Shown: in pieces, positions 45,901 to 60,900 of the stretch
Layout: each line of letters opens with the position of its first letter
How positions within the stretch are numbered: position 1 is the first letter of the stretch
Assembly (NCBI GenBank): GCA_963969365.1
Contig: OZ017763.1
Location: 992,001-1,056,000, forward strand
Direction of reading: 5' to 3'
Length of the DNA: 64,000 bases
Origin: Asterochloris sp. CNOR1
Taxonomy: Eukaryota; Chlorophyta; Trebouxiophyceae; Trebouxiales; Trebouxiaceae
The notes under the pieces: generated by a model
Database searches by the model: none
The model's input: only the letters and a program-made list of their open reading frames with translations
What the model was told of the DNA's origin: nothing
Made by a program: the position numbers and the translations under genes

Positions 45901-48900
45901 CTAGAGGTGCTGCTGGAGTGGGGTCATGCAGCCCTGCAAATGGGTCATGTTTCTCTTTAGGTCAGGCGCTGACTCCAAAAGCAAGAAGCAGGCATAGCCC
46001 AATCTCAGGCAGGTGCAGGCCTTGAAATTGTTGAGGGGTTTGGCTGTGGCAGGATACTGAGGCACTTGGCAGCCCGCATGGAGCTGCAAGATGTGGGTAA
46101 TACCGCCTGGCACACTACTGGAAATGAGGCTGTGCTGCTGCAGGAAGCTGATGTGCTTGACAGGCATCATGGAGAGCTGATTGACCTGGAGAAATTGGAG
46201 CAGGATGAGCTGAAGAGGCAGGTGGCTCTCTCCCAGCTGACAGTCAGCATCAGGGATGCTGCCGCGCTGCTGGCAGCCCAGCCCAGCTTCAAGGCAGCTG
46301 CCAGGCTGAGTTGGCTGCGCGACCAGCTGGCAGACCTGCAGGTGGGTGATTGTGGTGTCAGTGCGACACTGCTGATGTTGTCAGCAAGCTAGAGTGCCAG
46401 ATCTGCAGGTTGGTGCAGAGTAACACCAGCAGCTGCCTGCCGTGCCCTTGCTTTGCCAACAGCCGAACATCCCGCAGACTTAAGTATATCAATGGTGAGT
46501 GCAGCTCCTGCAGCTGTGTGTCAGCCTGTTGCTCTGCCAACAGACAGGTGTCACACAGCCCTCCGTGAGTCAGTGATGTGGCTGTGAAGGGCCAAGCTGA
46601 GACAAGGAAGTTGGCTTGTACAGAGGCCAACCAGATCTTGATGTCTTGTGGGCAAGCAGTGTGGCCCGCATGCCCGCCATGGTGCAGCAGCAGCCCCTGC
46701 ATGGGTCCCTGCTGGACTCTGGAGACCGGACGTGTTCCCCACACTGTCAGGCAGGTGCATACTTGAGCTCCAAAACCTTGCTGTGCCTCTACAGGTGTAG
46801 CCTCACAGCCTGCCGGCCCCAGTCAGGCACCTCCCTGCCACTGCTTCCTGACGCTGTCCATGACAACCTGCTTCCAGCACTGCAGGCGCAGCCTCACAGC
46901 CCGCAAGCTACAGCAAGGCACCCCCATATCATGATCAGGCTGTACCTGCCTGCTTAGTGCCTGCACCTTGTCCAGCTGGTGCCTGCAGGGTGCGACTCAA
47001 AGTCTGCCAGCACCTGACTGGCCTATGCCCCTCAGGTCCTGAACGGTTGTCCCCGCTCTGCAGGCAGTGCCTCATAATCTGCCAGCTCCAATGAGACACG
47101 TCCATGCAATTCTTGGGCAGTTCCCTGACAACAGCATCTGCCAGCAAATGCTGGCGGTGCTGCAGCACGGCCAGGGCATTCTCTCAGCTGCCATGCTGAC
47201 CCAGCAGCAGGAGCTGCTGGCAGCCTGCTTTGACGAAGTCTGTGAGCAGGTGAGGCGCTGCATGTCAGGGAAGTATGGCCAGACATGCAGCGTCGTGCAA
47301 CAGCCCTTTGCAGGGGCGCAGTGGTCGCTGTCACATTTGAGACCTCCAAAAGGGTCGGTGCTGGCAATGTGCAGCAGATGGCTTGTGTCTCCTATGTAGC
47401 TGGCAACCACCTGTCCAAAGCTCTCTGCTCAGCTGTGGTGACCTGCGCAAGCCAAATTTGCAGCGTGTAGACTTTTATATACAATATGTGGCATGCACTG
47501 CAGTCAAGGTGCTTGCAGCCCTGCCATCCTGTGTGTGGGTGCACGTGCCGCCCTGCGAGCATGCCCTGGTGCAGCACTGCTGCCCATACATGGCTACAAG
47601 TTGCTGTCCTGCCGGTGCAGGTGCATGCCCAGTCCCATGAGCATGCGGCCCTGCTGCGTGAACTCTGGGCGTGCACCTCTGCCCTGCTGTTCACCTGCCT
47701 GCACGAACATGAGCATGCCCAGCAGGGCAGCCGTGTGGCTGCCCATGCCACGGAGCAGGTGCAGGCTGTGGCACCACTGCTGCTTGCAGCCCACGAAAGG
47801 TGGGGCACTTTGCTGCATTCAGGCTTACCTGCCGTGTCGGGCTACTGGCCTTACCTGTGAAGGGGTTGCCAGAAGAAGCATACTGCAGAGAGCAAGCTCA
47901 GGATGGATCGTGGGACAACATCAGATTTATGCAGGCTCACTTACGTGTGGAAGCCTTCAGCAATCTCTCTGGTGGTTTGCACATACAATCCTTCTGTGCC
48001 ATGGCTGACGTGCCATTCTGGAGGCCTCTAAAGAGCACAGGTGGCAGGCGCTGTTGCACGCAGTGCTGCAGCAGTGGCCTGTCCTGGGTGCTGAGACTTC
48101 ATGCAAGCTGTGCAGAAGTGGTCAGCCAGTGTTTTAGCTCTATTTGCTTGATGCCTGGCGGCCTGCAGTTGCACCAGCACTTCAGCAGTGGTCTGATCTG
48201 GGTGCTACACTCTCATGGACGCTGTGCAACAGCGGCCAGCCATTGTGTAACTTTGGCTTTCTTGCTGCCTGGCGGCCTGCAGGGAGCACAGGTGGCGGGT
48301 GCAGCTGCAGGCTGCGCTGCAGAGGGAGCAGGAGCAGCACACCTCAGATGTGCGGCGCTGGAAGGACGAGTGCGAGGTCAAACAGGCAAGCAGCAAAGTG
48401 TTGCTGCCCACAGTGCATGCCTTGAGCTGAGCATGCATCCTCTGTACAAATGTGGTCAAGAAGGAACTCTGGCTGCTGCTTGTCTGCCCATCCGAGTGCA
48501 ATGGCAGCTGTGTCCTGGCTGTGGCTATCACTGCAATGTCTCTTGTGCCCCTGTGTCTGACACATGGCGACCACAACCACTGCCCGCATCCTGTGCAGGC
48601 ACGCATTGAGGTCATGATTGCTGGCGACATGTCCAACCGTGCGCAGACGCTTGAGAAGCGCAATGCAGAGCTGCAGGTGAGGCTTGTCACCTTGCTGTAG
48701 ACTTGCAAGCATGCGTCCTACGTGTGAGCCCAGACTGGCAGCCTTTCTTGGGGATAGCATGCGACAAGCTGCCCGGTGGCTTTGAGGCATGCAGCTGTCT
48801 TGACTCAAAGGCTGCCTGATCCCCTGCTGTTTAGGCTGGCGGCAAGATCTTCAGATTTACTGTTTGGAGTGAAGAAGGCCAGCAACACTGATGAAATGCT

Positions 48901-51900
48901 GTGTGAATTTCCAGGTTGACAGCATCTCAGGCAATTGTTCTGTACATCAATGCACCCTCAAAGTGTGGGTGTGCAGGGGGAGATGGAGGCGCTGCAAGTG
49001 CAGCTCCTGCACTTCAGGGCTGGCAAACATCTTGGGGAAGTGTATTGATTGTAAATTGATTGACAGCCGCTCTTTGTGCAGGTGGAGATGGAGGTGCTGC
49101 GTCAGCAGGTTCAGCAGGTGCAGGGCGAGGTGGATGCAGCCAAGCAGCGGCACAACAAAGCGCGGGAGCAACTCCAGGCGAGTGTTACCTTCATATGCAT
49201 GTGCCCCATAAGCTGCATCAGGCGGGTGGCTCCAAAGCTTGCTGCCTCTGTCTGGTAGGTGGATGACATGCAGTGGAGGATGGCCATCCCCTTGAGCTTG
49301 AGCTGCACTTGCTGTATGAGCGCAGAGCCTCCCTCCATGCTGCTGATCGCACTAAAGCACAAACACCCTTCCTCTGAGGTATGACGCTGCTTGCTGTGGC
49401 CCAGAGCGCCACATCTTCTGCTCTGAAGTCAAAAGTGGCCTGCTAAGATTTGCTGAACCTCCCCGTATCCAATGTTTAGCACACCCTCTTGCGGCCGTTC
49501 GAAGCCGCCTCTGCGAAGGACCCAGCAGGCTGAATTACTCCCCTGACATGCCAGCATCCCCTGCTCCCCCAGGTGCAGGTCTTCCAGACACACAGCACCA
49601 CAGTGCACGATTCAACACAGCTCTATATTAGTACGTGCTGACCCCAAAGCCGTAAAGCATTGGGACTGACTGCCCCCTCTGTTGCACTGCAGGTCTTCCA
49701 GACAGCAAATGACACCACACTGTACAGGGAATCCCAGCTGCTTTGTGTGCTGTCCCCCCATGCCCGGGGCAGGCTGACTGCCTCCTACTCTGCAATGCAG
49801 GTGCTCCAAATGGAGAATGCTTCGCTGCACAGGGAGCGCCCTGCACTGACGCCGCGGCCAGCTCGGGAATGGGGCAACCTGAAGGAGCTCTTAACTGATG
49901 AGCATGTGAGCACACACAGCAGCGCGCCCTGCAGTATCTGGTTTGAGTACAGGCTCTGGAAAGACGGCTTCATGATATACAGGGGGCTGAGCACACAGGC
50001 AGGGCAGCTCATCATGACTCAGGCCCTCCCTTTCTCTGTTTCTCTCTCTATACATATACACTGCAGATGTCTCAGGAGATGCCAGGCTGACAGAGCTGTC
50101 TGTGGCTGCCTCTGCAGTTGATGCAGCTGCTGGACACTGCGCTGTATGCTGGCATCCCTCCAGCAGATGCTCATCTGCTGTTGATAGGCACCTCCAAATC
50201 AGGTGAGACTGATGCGCCAGTCACACTCACATCACCTCCCATCAGACCTGCACTGGCCCTCGCACCTGCTCCTCTATTGGCACCTCCAATCCTGGCAAGC
50301 AGTGCAGATGACATTGTGCCTTTGTACAACATTTCTCGTTGAGCACAATTTGGACAAAGCGGGTGCCCTGCTGGCCCTGCTGGCCGTGCAATGATTTGCC
50401 GTGCAGGCAGCTGCCTGCTTGTGCATGGCTTTAATAGTGAAGGGGCTCATACCTAGACGGCAGACTTGCACATGTCTATTCCTGCAGGCACCACCTTAGG
50501 CCGTTTCAAATACAGGCGGGCATCCTGCAGCAGGCCTTTGCAGAGGCCTAGCATGCCTGTCCAGGAGCTGCTGCAGGTGTTCACTTCCCCTGCATGTACT
50601 GCCTGTGGGCACTGACCTGCGCCATTTCCGGGGAGGCAGGCGCCTGATGTTGGACCTTGTGCAGACCAGAGGTGCTACCTCTGTGCTGCAGGCGCCAACC
50701 TTGGGCCATTCTTCAAGTGGGCGGGCGCCCTGCGGCAGACTTTTGCAGAGGCTGAGCACACCAAGGAGGGAGAGCAGCGCAAGTCCACCGTCACCCGCAA
50801 GGCTGCCATTGCCTACCTGCGCAACAGAAACACCATGCTCCTCAAGGTGCGGTTCTAGGCAGTCCCCCCCTACTCCTGCATCAAGTGCTTATTGTGCCGC
50901 CTGTGGCTGCATGTTCAAGTGGTAACCTGCCAAAAACGGGATACAGGCAAGGTGTGGCGCACCTGCTCAGGAGAGTGGTGTGGCAACCATGCTGTGGCTG
51001 TGAGTTAGCAGTTGGTGTGTCTGCATCACGAGGTGGACAGTGCATATGTCTTGCCGTCAGCTGCCCGGCAAGCGCATCTGCTGTCACCAGACAGGCAGCC
51101 ATGCCTCACTTGCATTATCAAGAACAAGTTGCTCCTCTAGGTGCAAGGGATCTGCTGCTTGCTTGGCATGACGTGGTACGGTGGTCGTGCAGCAGTTGCG
51201 CACCTGCATCACAAGTACCTCAGGGATACCATGGCGCCCAAGGTGCAGTGCGCTTTCATGTGGCAGTGTACAGGTGGGTCGGTGGGCCAGCACACCCAGT
51301 GTCACCTGGAAGGCAACCACTGCCTACCTGCATAAGAGTGCAGCAGCGGTGCTCTGTTGCTGGGGCTTGAAATCCTGTGGGATATAGTTGACCAACGGTG
51401 AGTGCAAGCTGGTGCAGCAGTGATGTCCTGATGTGAGACACAGGCATGATGCTCAGGCAGGCAGTGCAGACAGACACCATTGCATGCAAGAGCAGTCTTG
51501 CAGATGTACTGCTGTGCTGGCCGGCATTGCTCTTGCAAATGTGCTGTGAAGCCATCTGAATTGTCAAGTGCTCTGCTGCCCCATTGCCCGACACTTTCCC
51601 TGCTGCATGGCCAGATTGAGGTCCCCCAACCATATGCTCAATCCAAAGTCCTCAGCGACCAGCAATCCTTAAGACCAAAGCCCTGGCAACTTTGTCTCAG
51701 GCTCACCGTTATGGTCTGCCTCTGCTGCAGGGCCAGATTCCTGATCAGGTGCTGGAGGTGGTGTCCTCTGCTGTCCAGTTTGGAGTGGACCCTCACAGCC
51801 TGGTGACGCTGCTCAATGGCAACGTGTCAGACAGCGGGTTTGACATCACGCCTTACAGGGACCTGGGGGCTGCTCTGAGCAGCGTGGGGGATGCCTGGCG

Positions 51901-54900
51901 CGTCCTGGGGGGCCCCATGACAGAGGCTCTACGGGTGGGCACTGGGAGGCATCTGGCACAGCTTTGCCCCAAAAAGTGCATTGTACTGCGTGGCCTGGCG
52001 GGTGTTTGGGGGGGTTCGTGGTCAGGGCGCTCAGAAAAGGCCTGGGCTGGACCATGCCTGCTGTCAGCTCAGACCCACACGGGTGTATTGCCAGTGAGTG
52101 GCTCAGTGAGCTGCCTGTGTCCGCAGGAAGCCCAGACCAGCAACAGGGACTGCACTGTTAGCACCCATGCCCTGCAGCATGTGCTACAAGTGCTTAGCCA
52201 TGCTACACCCCTGACACCTGGACTGCGCATGCCTGCAGATAGCCCAGACTAGCACGCGGGACCGTCTTGCCGGCATGCAGGCTCTGCACCGCAAAATGCA
52301 GGGCGAGAGTGTGCAGCTGAGGCACCTGCTGGCAGGCGTGACTCACCAGCAGGAGGAGAAGGCTGCCAGGGAGCAGGCGCACAAGGAGGCGACAGCCAAG
52401 AGGAGGGATGCGCACCGGCATCCGCTCAAGGTGAGGACTCTGCTTCTTGCCGCCATCCTGTGCTGCACCCTGTTCGCCATGCACAGCAGAAGGTGGCAAC
52501 AGCCAACAGAGGGATGCGCATTGGCATCCACCCAAGATGGGGCTCTGCTCTGCTCAACCTACCTGGTGTCCTGAACCCTATCTGCCATGCGCAGCTGACG
52601 GCAATGGCTGAAAGAGGCGATGCACAAGGGCATTCACACAGGATGAGGCTCTGCTTCCTGCAGTGCACTGCCCTGCCAGCCATGCATGGCACCCAAGGCA
52701 CCTCGTCAGCTCACTTCAGGTGGAACGTGCCTATCTCTGCTTCCTGCCGTCCTCCTCTTCCAGCCATGCATGGCAGGCACGGTCTGACACTGCAGCTCTC
52801 AAGCTCCAGGCTGCCTGTCTGGGGGAGCATGAACATCTTTGCGTTGTGGGCTGTGCAGTTTACGTAGCTTGGCTTCTGCCACTGTGAATGGGACGGCCTG
52901 CACCAGCATCACTATACGCAGAGATCACAGCCATGCACTTGAGCATTTTGCTGGGCGTTGCTAAAGTTACGGACTGTGTGCAGCTTGCACATGCCCAAAT
53001 GCTTGCCAGCATGCTACCTGCCTGCCAGTGCTGCTCTCCAGAGCAGGCGCCTTGCCTCAGCACAGCGCATCAGGTGCACAGGAGCATGACAAATGCAGCC
53101 GATCGGTGCAACACAACACCAGACTTTGGGATGACAGTCAGGCTTGCGCTATCCTGCAGGAGTTTTTCAGTGTGCAGTGGGATACTGACGACTTTGTGGG
53201 CATGGGCATGGGGGAGGTGAGACTGGAACTTGCCTGCACGCAAGTACTGCTGTGCCTGATGACAGACAACCACAAGCCTGTGCGGCCTGAGCAGTGGTGC
53301 CGTGCCAGTCAGCTGGACAAGCATGTGTTGAGCTGGTGCACCAGGCCAAAGCTGGCATTGGGTAGCAAGTCGCCCTCTGCATCTTTGAGCATGCCTGTGT
53401 CTGCCCCTGCAGAATGTGCCCAAATTTCTGCGGACCAACAATCGCATCCGCAATCGTGGCATGGAGAAGGTGAGGCCGCAGCATAGACACATGTCTGCAG
53501 TGAAGATCTTTTAGCTCGAGTTGGAGGAGGTGAGCCAAGAATGAGGAAACATTTCTGGGCATTGTGAAAGCAGGCTGTTGTAACCTGAGCATCGGAGGGT
53601 GAGGCAGGATATCTGGGCATGGGGAGAGCAGGTGTTTGCAGTCTGGGCATCTGACTCCCCCACCACCTTCCCCATACATGGGTGCAAGCAAGCTAATGTG
53701 CTGCAGACAGATGCCCGGGGCCACAGAATCACAATTAGGCTCAGCGCTTATAGGGGGAGGGGAGGGAGTGCTGAAAGGCTCAGGCTGCTGCAAGACTGCC
53801 TTCTGTGTGCATGCAGATGCTGAGCTTACGGCAATATTTGAATGGCCTCTGATCTGACTTGCAGCGGATGTTGGAGGTGAATGGCTGCAGATCTTATTGC
53901 ACCTGATGCTGCAAGCAGATGTAGATCTTGAGCTCATGGGGAGGAGATCTGGGCAGCCTCGATTTCAATTTACAGCAGCTGCAACAAAGATTGGATCCCA
54001 ATATGCAGCATCGTGCTTGATGAGCACACTCTGCTGCATGTTACAGGCAGATGCTGAGCTGATGGCCAGAGAGATCTGGGTGGCAAAAGAGCAGTACGAG
54101 GAGACCAAAAAGATCAGAGTGCCTCTGGCAGACTATATCTACACACACCTGTCTAGGCAAGCATGTTTGTCGAAAGTGTTCCTTGTCGGACACGTCTGCG
54201 GTCGTTTTGTGCAGGCAATTTTGCTGTTTCTGCAAGGCATGTGCATTTGCTGAGTGCTTGCGGCACGCACTGTGGAACAGATGGGCAATACAGCGTCGTG
54301 AAGTTGTCTCTTGAGGCCCACACACAACAGGGCCAGAGCCCTGCAGGTGCCCTGCCTGGGCGCTCACCTGGCTGGCCCCTGCCTGGGCGCGTCAGCAGCA
54401 GGGCTTGCCGCAGTGTATTCCCGGCAGGGAGGGCTGCTTGCTGGGCATCCCTGTCCCCACCTACCTGTTCACGCAAGCGCTTACGTGCCCAACACTGTCC
54501 CAGCTGTCCAGGCAGACTTATATTAGCCACGGCGCTGGTACGTTTGCAGGACGTACCGACGCCATTGTGGCATCAGCATACTTCAGACCATTTCATTGTG
54601 GACCCTGAGGACTTGGTGTGCAGTGCTTTGAGCCACATGATGTGTGAGCCGCAGTCAGTGGTTCACTGGTCATTGAGGGTGGGCATCTTCCCAAAACAAT
54701 TTTGCCGGCATTGTGCACCAGCCTGCCGCAGGAACTCTGAAGCACCCATCTGGCGTCTAGCACTAGCTTTGGTGCAGTCACGATGTGGCATCCTGGCTGG
54801 ATGAGAGTCTGGGAGTGTCTCCGGGATGCTGCAGGCTTCTGCTTGCACAAATGAACATAGCTGGCCTGCAGGAAGTTGAGGCTCAGTTTCATGTCTGATG

Positions 54901-57900
54901 CCGTCTGCAACTTGATCATATGCAGGGGCCGTCAGGCCTATGTCTGGGGGCAAGGGCACTGTCATCTGCAGGAACTTAAGGGGCCCCCGGGCCTGCTGCT
55001 GGTGATGGCGCCCATGTCTCAACATTCGGATGCTGACTGCCTGCAGGAAATTTGGGGACCCGCGCCTGGTGTTTGACGCAGGGTACAACCTGATGTGGAC
55101 GCTGCACTGCCACAACTACGATGCAGACTGTGCAGCCTTCCTCAAGGTTGTCGTGGGTGAGTGTGTAGAATTTCCACAAGGCACCCGTCTCAAGGTAGAA
55201 GCAGCCTTGCAGCGCGCTGGGGGGCATGGGGCAACCAGAATACATACATGGTTTAAGCCGCTGAATTTTACAACTGCTCCTGCCCAGATATTGAGGGGCA
55301 ATATTGCACCCCTAAGCTGCATGGAGACTGGCGCCCTATTGGTGTGTGGGGTTCCTGCTGATGCACGTCACTGGGGGGGCAGGCCTGACACAGGCCTGCA
55401 CGCCCAACAATGCTTAGTTGGGGCTTATGTATTACAGGCCAGAGCGTAACAGTCTGTCCCATATGCCATGAAGGCTGCAACTTTGTACTGCAGCCGCGCT
55501 GCCCAACAGAAAACTCTTTTGCTTCTAGTGCTATGTACCTTCACAGTCACATTGCAGACTGCAGCTTGCATGCCCAATTCCCTGCAACATGATTATATTG
55601 CATCATTCCCTGATGCAGGCGAACTGCCAGAGGACATCTTCACGGAGCAGCAAAAGACTCAGATTGATGTCCTTGACCTGCTGCGTATGGTGGACCACGC
55701 TGCCAACAGGGGGTTCAAGGGGGCCATTCCCAAGCGCGAGGCTCGCGTTGTCCTCAAGGGTGGGCACTGCGCTGAACTCATTGTGGTGGGCAGGTAGCAG
55801 GTCAGAAGAGGTAACTGGCTTCGTGCACACAGATGCTGACCATGGCGCTGGTGGGGTCGTGCCCAAGTGCCATTTGCTCTGACTGGTATTCGTCCAGGCG
55901 GGCGGTCTACTTAGGGTCTGCAACAATTGGCCAGACAAAGTATTCCTCCCAGCAGCAAGTCCACTACTCCTGACACATGAGTCAAAGAGACACAACACAT
56001 GCATCTCGAAGTGCTGCTCTGTGCCGCAGTGCTGTCTGCTGATGGGATCTGTGCGTGAGCTCTCCCAGCTGTGGTGCCTGACTGCCTTAGCCAGCTGCTC
56101 TGCAGTCGGCAAAGCTCACAGCTCCCCCAAATGTTTAGCGCCTGTTCTGTCTGGAGAGTTAAGTCTCTGCTGCCTTCAGTGCAATTTGCTGAGCACGTTC
56201 TGTTACACCACACTGCCAGCCTGCCTGCGGTGCAGGCTTCTTCCAAAACAAGACCACTGACCAGGTGAAGGAGCTGTTGGATGCGCTGGACGAGCAGGAA
56301 GCAGGGGATATGCTGCACTACAAAACCCTTTTCGACGAGGACGACGACTTTTCTCAGGTGGACGTGTTGTGCCATGGAAGCCAGGCACTGTCCCTTGTTT
56401 CATCACCAAACCCACATTCAGCAGCGCTGGGCAGAGGGCCAATCTTGAAGAGGCACTGAAGTTCGCAAGCCATGCACGTCACACCTCGGCAGCCAGGGAG
56501 AGGCGCTGTCTTGTTGCCATGCCTTCATTGAGCAGGGCTGGGCAGGGGAGCGTCCAGAAGCGGTTTGTGCCAACCCATGTGCTGCTTGCTCAATGTCACA
56601 AAGCTGCAGCACAACACTGAGAGCAGTTACTGTCCTCAAGCAAGTTGGTGCGGCACTGCATTTGCTAATATTGTCATTGCAGCATGAGCACAGATCGCAC
56701 AGGTGTCTCACCAGGCGGAAGGCCTGTCCAATTCAGGTCTCGCATTCAGTGTTCGGAGGTGCACTTGCAGCTGCAGCAAAGTGTCTGCCACAACTGTTCT
56801 GCAGGGGCTTTGCAAGTTGGGAACCATGACAGAGGCACTTCAGGCACAGGAGTGGACGATACTCTGCTGTGAAAACTCTGGACTGCTTGCAAGACGTGCA
56901 CCACCACAGCGTGCAGGCCTTGTGCAACTTTGGCCTGCCTGCACAATGCTTTCGCAGAAGTCCTGTGCGCGCAGCACTTGTACCATCCAAATCAATGCCT
57001 ACCAAACTCTGACCTGCCTGCAGGGGCGGGGTGGCCATAGCCCTGCTCTGGCAAGCATTTTGAAAGGCCTTCTTCCACAAGCAGGGCCTCTGCTGACATG
57101 CCCTGCATGCGCAGCACTAGCACAGTGTGCATGCCTGCACAGCCTGCCCTTACATCCCTTCAGATTACCTGCAGGGGCCCTTTGCTGAGGTCTTGCGTGC
57201 ACAGCACCAGCACGACGTGCAGGCCTTCTATGAGGCTGTGGAAGACATCGTGTGGGAGGCGGCTGAGGAGAATGACTCAGACTGCATGAACGCCCAGCAA
57301 CTGCAGAGCTGCCTCCTGAAGTGAGGCTTTGAACATCGCTATGTAGCCCTGCCTGCACAAAAGCTGGCTGCATGCATGTCCAGCAGCTGCCTGCTTACAG
57401 GGTACCCGCCTGTGCATGCTTGGGTGGCTGACTTGCTGCATGTGCAATGGCTGCAGAGCTGCCCCTGCCCCGTCTAGATGCTGGCTGCAGACCTCGGCAG
57501 CTACAGAGCTGCTGCAGAAGCGGGGCGTTGCATACATTGCTGGCAGTGGGCATGTGCAGTAATCGCAAGTGGCCTGCTGTGCAGTAAATTTTAACTCACA
57601 TCAGAGCACAACAGCTATAGGGCTGCGAGCTGTAGTGCCCCCTTGCATGGCTGCACACGTGTGGCTGCCGGCCTCCTCAAGCAATAAGCTGTCTGCTGAA
57701 GTGACCTCTGCATGTCTGCACCAACAGCTGGCCCTGCCCTGCATCAGCTGCATTGCATCAAGGAGGCTGTCCACTGCAGCAGGCCTGAGCAGCAAAGGGT
57801 TGGGCTTCCAACACTGCAAAAGCCCGCAGTAATTCTCTGGCCCCCGGACTTGCTCAGATACGCGCCACTGCTGCGTTTAGGGCAAACAGGGACCTGCCCG

Positions 57901-60900
57901 ACAAGGAGCTGAGTCGTCTGTGTGAGCTGGCGCTGGGGGAGGCCTGGGCAATCCCAGCAGTTGCTGCCCCGGTCAATGAGATGATCTGCAACATGCGGAG
58001 AGGGTTGCGCCCCAATGCCAGCAGGCTCGTGAGCCAGAGCAGCACGGCCAAGGTGAGTCTGCAAGCTGTTCATCTGGCAAGGAAGCAACTGGGGAGCTGC
58101 GTCTGCCTCGGCAGGGCAGCAGGAGGGTGCAGCTTGGTGCCACCTGGGTGACAAGCCTAAATGGCACAGGCAAGGGCATGACAGCCTGTGCCATAGGCGG
58201 GGCCCCTTGCAGTGCCGGGCTGCCCAACGCCTTGCCTCAGCATCATCCTGCGTCTGAGAGCCTGGGGGTGCCTCCACAATCAATCTTCAGCAGCAGCCAC
58301 TCGTGGTCATGCCCTTGGCAGACTAAAAGGTGCTTACAGCTTGAGCAGTGCCGAAGCAAGCCCCCTGGAACCAGCTCGCCCCTCTGGCCTGCATGCATCT
58401 GTGGCTGTGCCTGTGCTCTCCTGCAACATGGCCGATGTTGATGCCGTCAGCTTCCCTGCCTGTGATATGCCCCCTGTGCTTGGTAAGCCTGAGCAGCGCC
58501 TCATCACAGAAGACCCCGGCAACGGACAGCGGCGGAGAAGCCTGTGTGCTCCCTGTAAGGCATATTTGGCTGCCCCCTGCCACTGCCCTCAAGAAGTAGA
58601 CAGTCGTGGCCATGCCGTTTGGTGGGGTCTGTGCTCTGAGTACATACAACTTTCACCAGTGACACCCCTGGCAGCATGCAGTGGTGGCCCCGCTACCCCG
58701 CTTCCCCCTGGACTGGACACCATCTACCTGCAGGCTTTGTGCCGTCTTCCTGGTTGACCCCTCCCTTGCCTGCAGGCCGCGGTGGCCATGCCTTTTGGTG
58801 GGGAGCGTGGAGTGAGTGAGAAAGACGCTATGAGCAGCACTGGCAGGCGCGGCCTCAGCAGCACAGGACGGTAAGTGCTGCTCATGGGGGCTCAGACCTC
58901 TAAACATCTTGTGCACTGGCAGGAGTAGCCTCAGCAGATGGGATGCTGTTTTTTCTTGTGGGATCGGTCGCCCTGAGCATTTCAGGCACTGGCGGGCGCA
59001 GCCACAGCGGCACAGGATGGCGAGCCATGTTTGCAGGGTCATTTGACTTGTCTGCTGAAGTGGGCAAGCTTGGCACACAAGCCATGCTGCTGAGTACCTC
59101 GAGCAGGTGCACCTTCCCTGAGTTTGGCTGCTGGCTGTATGCAGCCCTGCAGATATTTATGGCATCGGGTTGTGCCTCTCTCGCATGGGCCTGCAAAGCT
59201 GTTGACTTGTCCCTGCATACGCTTGAAATGAGCTCAGACACTCAGTGCACCTCCTCAAGGTTTTACATGCTGCAGAGGGGAAGTGCAAATAGCTGTGAAT
59301 TGTGAGGGAGCGTGCCTCATCTTGCAGGACTTGGATGTCTGCTCAACATGCATACCAGTGGTATGCTGTTACGAAGTCAAGGCTGCCACTTCCAGCACAG
59401 GACTGCTTGCTGAGGCTGTGTGTGCTGTCTGCAGCTTGCGCAGCTTCAAGCTGCAGGAGAGCTTGAAGAGGCCAACAAGCGCCAAGGTCAGCCCTGCCAT
59501 GCCAATCAAGCTCTGCCAGCTTTAAACGCCTGTCACAACCTGATGTCAGCAGGACTGCACACTTACTTCCATGCTCTGATAGCAATGTGGGTTTGTGCAG
59601 CAGGACTGCTTAAACCCTAACTGCTGCTGGCCACAACTTTGAGTGCACGCCAGGGCATACTGCCCTATCCTCACTCTGTCATGCGCCAGCTGCATGAGTT
59701 ACATGCATCTAGGGCCATGAATGGGCAGCGTTGCCCGCAGCAACCTTAAACAAAACCCTTGATGGCGTAGCGCAGCAGCACCACCAAGCTCTCCTGCTGC
59801 AGTCCCCCTCAAGGCGCAGGCCTGGCACTGCAAAATCCTCTCCCACGAGGAGCCGCCCCAAGAGCTCTGGCGTCAGGGCTCCAGACCGTTCCAAGAGCAG
59901 GCACAACAGCCCTGACCGGGAAGTGGCTGCGCAGTTTGCCAACCTGAAGAGGGCTGAGGAGGCAGCTGCTGCCAGGACAGCTGCCAACTCCCAGCCAGGA
60001 CCAGCGGCCGGCAGCGCCGGTGCTGCTGCTGGCACTGACCAGTTCATTGCAGCCGTTGCAGCCGGAGCAGCGCAGGCAACTGATGCCCCAGCTGCTGCTG
60101 CCGCTGCGCCTGCTGTAGGCGCGCGGCCGCAGGGCGGAGTTGTGGCTTTAGATCAGGCAGGCAGGCAAGAGACTGCAGGCGCTGAGGCGGAGGCAGGTCG
60201 GGTTGCCGCTGACCAGGCAGGCACGCCACAATCTGCAGGCTCAGGGCGCCAGGCGGGTGCTGCAGGGCCAGACCAGGCAGGCAGGGCTCCATCGGCACAC
60301 CTGGAGCAGCAGGCAGCCACAGCTGCAGCCACCTGTCAGCCAGGTGGGGCCCAGTCGGCAGGCGGGGCCCACCAGGGGACCCTCGCTGCTCCGCCCAGCT
60401 CTCCGGCACCAGGTGCCATGTCACCCGCAGCTGGCACGCCACAGCAGGTGCTGCACAGAGGCAGCTCCAGCCTAAAGTTCCCAGATGGAGCAGGTACAGC
60501 TGCAGATCAACCTGCACTGCTGCGGAGCCCCCAGCTGAGGAGGGGGCTGTCGTTTAAGCAGCGCACCGGAAGTACTGCTTCTCAGGTGAGTCATCTGCGC
60601 AAAGTGTGTAGGTTTGCTCTGGCTTGCATGGTACAGCCTGAGCTGGGGACTGTCATGGGGCAGGACAGTGGAGTCAGTGTCTCTCTGGTTGGGGAGTCAT
60701 GTGTCCAGAGGGTGCTCACTTGCTGTGTGCAGCCTGCTTGAGGGGTCTGCAATGGGACAACACCTTCGAGGGGTTGCCTCTCAGATGAGGGGGCCAGTAG
60801 CCTGGGGCTTGTTCAGACTGCACGGTGGTGTCCCTGCCTCTCATGTGAGCACTGTCCTTCAGGCGGCGCAATGGAGTCTATGCCTCAAATGCAAGTGATG

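Noticed and set aside
59731-59775. Upstream extension of the 336-codon plus-strand frame
   Set aside because: It has only a TTG start; the frame is an internal exon whose acceptor is best placed at about 59776.
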